A DNA stretch of 6,273 nt from Candidatus Hydrogenedentota bacterium (GTDB lineage: Bacteria > Hydrogenedentota > Hydrogenedentia > Hydrogenedentiales > CAITNO01): assembly GCA_903922535.1 (NCBI GenBank), contig CAIXUF010000895.1, positions 1 through 6,273 of the forward strand, written 5' to 3'. The notes under the pieces were generated by a model, which was not told where the DNA came from, made no database searches, and saw nothing but the letters and a program-made list of their open reading frames with translations. How positions within the stretch are numbered: the first letter of the stretch is position 1; each line of letters opens with the position of its first letter. Position numbers and translations under genes: made by a program. Positions 1-3,566 of the stretch are shown in pieces.

Positions 1-1623
1 CGGCGTGACGCGTTCCGGCTCGAACCACACGATGGTGTTGATGCCCTTCTCGTGCGCGTGGTCGGTGATGGCGCGCAGACCGCGCGGGAACCGTTTGGTG
101 TCCACTTCCCAGGTCCCCGTGTTGGGCCAGTCGGATGCGATGATGTACCAGCCCGCGTCCATCCACCAATAGTCGATGGGGATCTTCTCTTCGACATACC
201 GATCAATGAACTTGAACTGGCTGGCCTCGTCGGCATGCACCATTTCGCCGAAGAAATGGGAGGAGCAGCCCGACAGATGCGTGGGCCGCAGTTGGCCGTT
301 GACACGCGGGACGTTGTGCGCGATCATCCAGCGCCGCCAGGTCTTCTGTGCGTCCACGGAATCGCCCTGCCAGAACTGAAGCACGATGAGCGGTGACCGC
401 ACCTCTTCGCCGGGATGGAGCGTGAAATGGGTCAACTCCTGCCCTGCGGCCACGCGCAGCCCGGCCCCGTCATCACGGGTGAAGGCCGCGTTCCATTGGC
501 CGGGCCAGCCCACCACGGCGATGACGCCGCCGCCGGGCCATTCAATGTTGAAATAGGGGAAATCGCCGTTGCTGCCGCGTCCGCCGGCCGACGCAAGCTT
601 CTTGGATTCCTTCGCCTTCAGCACGGACGTGTGGGGTTCATAGTCGTTGGGCGCGCAGAGGCTGCCGGTGTGGTGGTGCAGCGTGAATTCGCCCTGCCGC
701 GAGAAGCGGGTGTAGACCTCGTCGGAAAGCCGGTTGAAACACGCGTCGAGCGCCTGAATGTCCGAGAGAATCGGCGTGTCCTTCACGCCGGTGTTCTTGA
801 AATAGAGCGTCCACTCCACGGTGGGATAATCCAGGTACTCGACGGCGACGCACCGCACTTCCAAACCGGTTGCGGTGTTGGTATAACGCAGTTCGTGCTG
901 GACGCGCGCATCATCAAGCCGTGTCGTGGTCGCCTTCTTCTCGAAACCGGGCAGCAGTTCGGCAAAGGTCTTCTCGCCGTACTTGAAAGAGAAGGGCGGG
1001 ACCTTCGCAAGAGAAGCGGCAGCTTCCGCCTTTCCGTCCACGATCGGAAGATCGCCCAGCCAGATCACGTGGCCGTCGGCCAGCACAACCTTGGCGTCCA
1101 CCCAGTCCGCCTGGTCACAACCGTTTCCGTCGCCGCCGTCACCCACCTGAAGGTGGAACTCCGTCGCGCCGCCAAGATCGACGCTGACGGGTGCCGGTGC
1201 CATTCCCTCGCGCAGCACGGGCGACTTGAAGGCCTCTTTGGCCTCGCCCACAGCAACGGTGAAGACAACGGTGCCGCGGCCGCCGCGCGTCTGGTCATTG
1301 CTGTCCACACCGACACCGGCGGTGAATTTGCCGCCCGCACTGGGCAGCTTCACCAGCACATCGGCAGGGGCGTGGGTGAACAGGCCGCGGTGGTATTCGC
1401 TGGTGCCCAATGTGAGCGGGCGGTCCACACGGCAGTTCCTCCAAACCACGTCGAAGTGGGTGAGCAGCGTGAGGCTTCCTGCGGGCGCGGGCGCGGCGGC
1501 GTCGCCGAATTGCGCGTCCACCCAGTTTCGCGCATCGGCCATCTCCGCGGGCGTGGCCAGCGCAGTGCCGCATGCGGCAACGATGCAGATCGTGACAATT
1601 CCCATCACCAAAACATTTCGCAC
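1..1623 (-). CDS. Exported NPCBM-domain GH36-like alpha-galactosidase (C-terminus beyond window)
   Basis: Probable secreted glycoside hydrolase removing alpha-linked galactose or a related sugar. 541 residues are visible; the gene runs off the left edge, so this is the N-terminal part. Residues 1-23 form a signal peptide with a hydrophobic core and a possible ALA|TP cleavage site; VAAC at 15-18 also resembles a lipobox. Residues about 60-185 match the NPCBM/NEW2 carbohydrate-binding fold, with RGLFTHA near 79-85 and a late DGGDG...DQADW stretch. Residues about 200-450 look like the beta-sandwich that precedes the barrel in GH36 enzymes. WWMDAGWY (486-493) and WFEPERV (533-539) are typical of melibiase-type TIM barrels. 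The nucleophile and acid/base aspartates should lie further downstream and are not visible. The GTG start at 1623 is chosen because AGGAGG sits 8 nt upstream; the in-frame ATG at 1605 has no such site. GH36 rather than GH27 or another clan-D family is inferred from motifs only. Confidence 0.85.
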   Translation of the reverse strand, partial: MRNVLVMGIVTICIVAACGTALATPAEMADARNWVDAQFGDAAAPAPAGSLTLLTHFDVVWRNCRVDRPLTLGTSEYHRGLFTHAPADVLVKLPSAGGKFTAGVGVDSNDQTRGGRGTVVFTVAVGEAKEAFKSPVLREGMAPAPVSVDLGGATEFHLQVGDGGDGNGCDQADWVDAKVVLADGHVIWLGDLPIVDGKAEAAASLAKVPPFSFKYGEKTFAELLPGFEKKATTTRLDDARVQHELRYTNTATGLEVRCVAVEYLDYPTVEWTLYFKNTGVKDTPILSDIQALDACFNRLSDEVYTRFSRQGEFTLHHHTGSLCAPNDYEPHTSVLKAKESKKLASAGGRGSNGDFPYFNIEWPGGGVIAVVGWPGQWNAAFTRDDGAGLRVAAGQELTHFTLHPGEEVRSPLIVLQFWQGDSVDAQKTWRRWMIAHNVPRVNGQLRPTHLSGCSSHFFGEMVHADEASQFKFIDRYVEEKIPIDYWWMDAGWYIIASDWPNTGTWEVDTKRFPRGLRAITDHAHEKGINTIVWFEPERVTP

Positions 1624-1631
1624 GGCTTGAT

Positions 1632-1637
1632 CCTCCT
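1632..1637 (-). promoter_or_regulatory. Ribosome-binding site of the alpha-galactosidase-like gene
   Basis: AGGAGG on the minus strand, 8 nt before GTG at 1623. It decides the start: a full anti-Shine-Dalgarno match at ideal distance favours GTG over the ATG six codons later. The sialidase-family gene has the same motif at the same spacing. Confidence 0.85.
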
Positions 1638-1654
1638 GGTTGGTTGACCGATTC

Positions 1655-1683
1655 ATAGTATCAGTTTCGAACGCCTAAGTCAC
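1655..1683 (-). promoter_or_regulatory. Predicted sigma70-type promoter of the alpha-galactosidase-like gene
   Basis: Reading the minus strand, GTGACT (1683-1678, four of six matches to TTGACA) is followed by exactly 17 bp and then TACTAT (1660-1655, five of six matches to TATAAT). The TGA before the -10 box gives an extended -10 (TGnTACTAT). A start of transcription about 7 nt downstream would leave a leader of roughly 25 nt before GTG. Support comes from the same arrangement, with identical spacings, in front of the neighbouring sialidase-family gene. No transcription data were available. Confidence 0.55.
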
Positions 1684-1781
1684 CGGGTGTTCTTGCCTTT
1701 GATCCGAATGCCTCACCTTTTCACACCAAGCATGCACAAGGTAACGGCGAAGGAGCGTGTCTCTCAAGAACACGAGCCAGG

Positions 1782-1879
1782 CCGTCATTGCGAGCGAAGC
1801 GAAGCAATCTCTTGTAACGATAATCCAAATGTTGGGCCATTGCGGGCAAGAGATTGCTTCGCTTCGCCCGCAATGACGG
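1782..1879. repeat. Long inverted repeat of the dispersed CGTCATTGCGAGC...AAGCAATCTC family (REP/MITE-like)
   Basis: Arms at 1782-1814 and 1847-1879 are 33 nt each and complementary except for one position (A1793 against C1868), with a 32-nt centre. On the minus strand that mismatch becomes a G-U wobble, so a transcript from the sialidase-family gene would fold into an essentially continuous 33-bp stem starting 15 nt after its stop codon. The arm sequence belongs to a palindromic type seen between genes in many unrelated bacteria; it is the source of the familiar spurious peptides HCERSEAI and DCFASPAMTG, both of which appear when this element is translated on the plus strand. It carries no transposase, so it is either a non-autonomous element or a REP-like sequence. 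It may act as a 3' end stabiliser or terminator, but there is no U-tract. Confidence 0.85.
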
Positions 1880-1894
1880 GGTCAGACATGCGGG

Positions 1895-3136
1895 TTAAGG
1901 TTGCACCGGGGCGTTCCTGATCGCCAATCGAAACGTCTGCAGCCGGATACTTTGATCCACGGTGCCATACACGTCGTCGCTGCCGAAGTGGCCGACACAG
2001 AGAATCTTTCCATCGGCCATCTGAATGGCCTTCGGATAGTAGTACGTGCTGATCGCTTTACCGTCCGCCACAAGGGTGTTCCAGGTCTTGCCCATGTCGG
2101 CCGACCAGTGGGACTCTCCGGTGGCCAGGTGAAGGATTACGCCCTCGCGCGTTCCCAGCACGCAGGGATAACCGCTGTGCGGGAAGGGTGCGGGCTCGGA
2201 CTTTCCCGCCACAAAGGTGTCCCCCTCTTTGCGGACGATGCTCTGCAGGCGGTCGCTGTACCAATAGCACTCGGGCGGGGTGGACCCCATTTTCGCGGCA
2301 TGCGGCGGCAGGTCGGTCTGATGATCCGGGTAATGCTCCGCGCGGTGGACCCAGAATAGATCGCCGTTGGGCAGTTCACAGAAATCGCTCTCCTCGCAGG
2401 AACCCACGCTCGCGGGCATGAGGATGATCGGCGCGCCCCATGTCAGGCCCTTGTCTGCGGAGACGAACATCATCTTGGTCATGTTGGGAAGCATCCCTTC
2501 CTGACCGCCCGCGAACATGGCGTCAGGCCGCGTGCCAGCGGCGCAGTCACCCCGTTTCCAGCATCCGGCAAACAGGACCAGCCGTCCGTCGCGGAGCGGA
2601 CGGACCAGCGTGGGCCAGGTCCTGTACTCCTCCATTGGCAGGAAGTAAATCTTCCCGCTCCACGTCTTTCCCGCATCTGTGGATCGCAGAATGAACCCGG
2701 AATCTTTCTTGTCGCCCGAAGGACCGACCGGCCGCACCAGCGTTCCATCGGGCATCACCGCCATGCCCCGGCAGCCGTCGGCCGAAACGGTATACCCGCC
2801 CAGCATACCCGCATCCTCGGAAGGCTTGGCCGTGTTCAGTACGGTCCACGTGGTTCCGCTGTCCTGTGACGCAAGGACTGGCACACAGGAAACGGGATTG
2901 TCCTTGGGGCCGGTCACCTGGCGGAAATCGCAGCAGACTGTTCCGTTCGGCAACTGCCACAGTCCGACCCATGACGTGTATCCCGGTGTCTCGGGGGAGT
3001 GGTAGATGGTCTTCTCCACGAACTCCACCGCCTGCACCTGGATCTTTTGCGGCTGCTCCTGCGCCATGCACGGACGCATAGCCCCCGCCGCGACAAGACA
3101 CATCACAATGGTTCCCATCGTTAAAGCAGTTCGCAC
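1895..3136 (-). CDS. Exported Asp-box (BNR) sialidase-family protein
   Basis: Complete 413-residue protein, probably an exported glycan-acting beta-propeller. Residues 1-25 are a signal peptide (hydrophobic core at about 8-19, likely cut after CMA before QEQ). Four Asp-box motifs (S-x-D-x-G-x-T-W) are visible: SQDSGTTW 90-97, STDAGKTW 152-159, SADKGLTW 226-233 and SADMGKTW 345-352, spaced as in a six-bladed sialidase propeller. The C-terminal YGTVDQSIRLQTFRL region is typical of sialidase-like proteins in planctomycete-type genomes. I could not assign the Arg triad, Tyr/Glu pair and Asp of true GH33 enzymes, and no FRIP motif is evident, so sialic acid as substrate is unproven. The GTG start at 3136 has AGGAGG 8 nt upstream and opens directly into the signal peptide; the frame is open to 3427 but that extension has no export signal and crosses the promoter. 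Its own promoter suggests independent transcription. Confidence 0.88.
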   Translation of the reverse strand: MRTALTMGTIVMCLVAAGAMRPCMAQEQPQKIQVQAVEFVEKTIYHSPETPGYTSWVGLWQLPNGTVCCDFRQVTGPKDNPVSCVPVLASQDSGTTWTVLNTAKPSEDAGMLGGYTVSADGCRGMAVMPDGTLVRPVGPSGDKKDSGFILRSTDAGKTWSGKIYFLPMEEYRTWPTLVRPLRDGRLVLFAGCWKRGDCAAGTRPDAMFAGGQEGMLPNMTKMMFVSADKGLTWGAPIILMPASVGSCEESDFCELPNGDLFWVHRAEHYPDHQTDLPPHAAKMGSTPPECYWYSDRLQSIVRKEGDTFVAGKSEPAPFPHSGYPCVLGTREGVILHLATGESHWSADMGKTWNTLVADGKAISTYYYPKAIQMADGKILCVGHFGSDDVYGTVDQSIRLQTFRLAIRNAPVQP

Positions 3137-3144
3137 GGCATGAC

Positions 3145-3150
3145 CCTCCT
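3145..3150 (-). promoter_or_regulatory. Ribosome-binding site of the sialidase-family gene
   Basis: Minus-strand AGGAGG (within AAGGAGGG), 8 nt before GTG at 3136. It fixes the start at GTG and rules out the longer in-frame reading up to 3427. The motif and spacing match those of the downstream hydrolase gene. Confidence 0.85.
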
Positions 3151-3167
3151 TGTTGGTCGACCAGAAC

Positions 3168-3196
3168 ATATTATCAGGTTGACCGGTCCCAATCAC
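3168..3196 (-). promoter_or_regulatory. Predicted sigma70-type promoter of the sialidase-family gene
   Basis: On the minus strand GTGATT (3196-3191) is followed by 17 bp and TAATAT (3173-3168), preceded by TGA as in an extended -10. The distance from the -10 box to the GTG start is 31 nt, exactly as in front of the alpha-galactosidase-like gene. The hexamers are imperfect (three and four matches to consensus), so the repeated arrangement is the main evidence. Confidence 0.5.
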
Positions 3197-3230
3197 TGCG
3201 GCTGCGATGGTCTGCCACGCGAACACGGGT

Positions 3231-3297
3231 ACAGCCACCGATTTCAGGTTGCGGTCTTTGCCGCACAGTTGGGCGTTTGGCTGAAATCGGTGGCAGT
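3231..3297. repeat. Inverted repeat with nested hairpin (GCCACCGATTTCAG arms)
   Basis: The arms GCCACCGATTTCAG (3234-3247) and CTGAAATCGGTGGC (3281-3294) are perfectly complementary over 14 bp; beyond a single A/A mismatch two more pairs form (AC 3231-3232 with GT 3296-3297). The 33-nt centre contains a second hairpin, TGCGG (3250-3254) with CCGCA (3261-3265). It lies about 35 bp upstream of the -35 box of the sialidase-family gene. It could be a terminator for upstream transcription, a regulator-binding or cruciform site, or a small mobile non-coding element; the sequence does not decide among these. Confidence 0.7.
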
Positions 3298-3440
3298 CCC
3301 CCTGCGGCGCTCGTGTTTTCTTAGCAGCCCCAAACCGTCTTGGGTGGAGATTCGCGGAAGAAAAACCGGTTCGTCGGGCTCCGCCCTTCTGCTTGGAAAG
3401 TGCAAGACAAACGCCCTCGCCAGTCAATCGGTTTGTGTCC

Positions 3441-3473
3441 GTGTCCGTCCGTGCAAGTCTGTGTCCGTCCGTG
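3441..3473. repeat. 13-bp direct repeat GTGTCCGTCCGTG, 20-bp period
   Basis: Two perfect copies of GTGTCCGTCCGTG at 3441-3453 and 3461-3473, separated by CAAGTCT; a partial further unit (TGTGTCCGT) precedes them at 3434-3442. The 20-bp period is close to two helical turns. It is in non-coding sequence and may be a slippage product or part of a decayed element. Confidence 0.65.
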
Positions 3474-3533
3474 ACGCAACCGTCCTTTCTGCAACGAATC
3501 GCCGCCGCACGCGGTTTGGGCTCGCAATAAAGC

Positions 3534-3559
3534 GGTGAAGCGCGCCTTTCGGCGACACC
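3534..3559 (-). terminator. Possible terminator hairpin after the heme/SUMF1 gene
   Basis: On the minus strand, 7 nt after the TAG stop, GGTG-T-CGCC-GAAA-GGCG-CGCTT-CACC can fold: an inner 4-bp GC stem capped by a GAAA tetraloop and an outer GGTG/CACC stem with unequal bulges. A short U-rich stretch (CTTTATT) follows a few bases later, but there is no proper U-tract, so intrinsic termination is uncertain. Confidence 0.35.
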
Positions 3560-3566
3560 TCTTTGC

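Larger units (their letters stand above)
3137..3566. other. 430-bp non-coding spacer between heme protein and sialidase-family gene
   Basis: No convincing gene is seen. Open frames exist on both strands, but their peptides are low in recognisable motifs, rich in Arg, Ser and Cys, and lack ribosome-binding sites. The spacer holds, from its right end, a possible terminator hairpin (3534-3559), a 13-bp direct repeat (3441-3473), small palindromes such as CCCAA/TTGGG at 3329-3344 and GGGC/GCCC at 3376-3386, a 14-bp-stem inverted repeat (3231-3297) and the promoter and leader of the sialidase-family gene. The density of short repeats suggests remnants of dispersed non-coding elements. Confidence 0.6.

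Noticed and set aside
415..1647. 410-residue plus-strand open frame
   Set aside because: It is antisense to the NPCBM/GH36 gene, which shows clear domain motifs, a signal peptide and a ribosome-binding site. The plus-strand peptide has no recognisable family features; long antisense frames are expected in G+C-rich coding DNA.
1756..1774. Small hairpin CGTGT/ACACG beside the long palindrome
   Set aside because: A 5-bp stem with a 9-nt loop and no associated U-tract is expected by chance at this scale.
1687..1920. 77-residue plus-strand frame containing HCERSEAI and DCFASPAMTG
   Set aside because: These peptides are translations of the dispersed palindromic repeat, a well-known source of spurious genes.
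3376..3386. Intrinsic terminator from GGGC/GCCC with a nearby T-run
   Set aside because: The stem is only 4 bp and the T-run is about 10 nt away, so it does not fit a terminator.
3137..3427. 97-codon upstream extension of the sialidase-family frame
   Set aside because: It would bury the signal peptide and run through the promoter and inverted repeat; the GTG at 3136 has a proper ribosome-binding site.
3441..3473. CRISPR array
   Set aside because: Only two 13-bp units with a 7-bp gap; repeats and spacers are far too short and no cas gene is visible.
3140..3538. 132-residue plus-strand frame in the spacer
   Set aside because: No ribosome-binding site, no domain, and it passes through inverted and direct repeats; composition looks like translated non-coding DNA.
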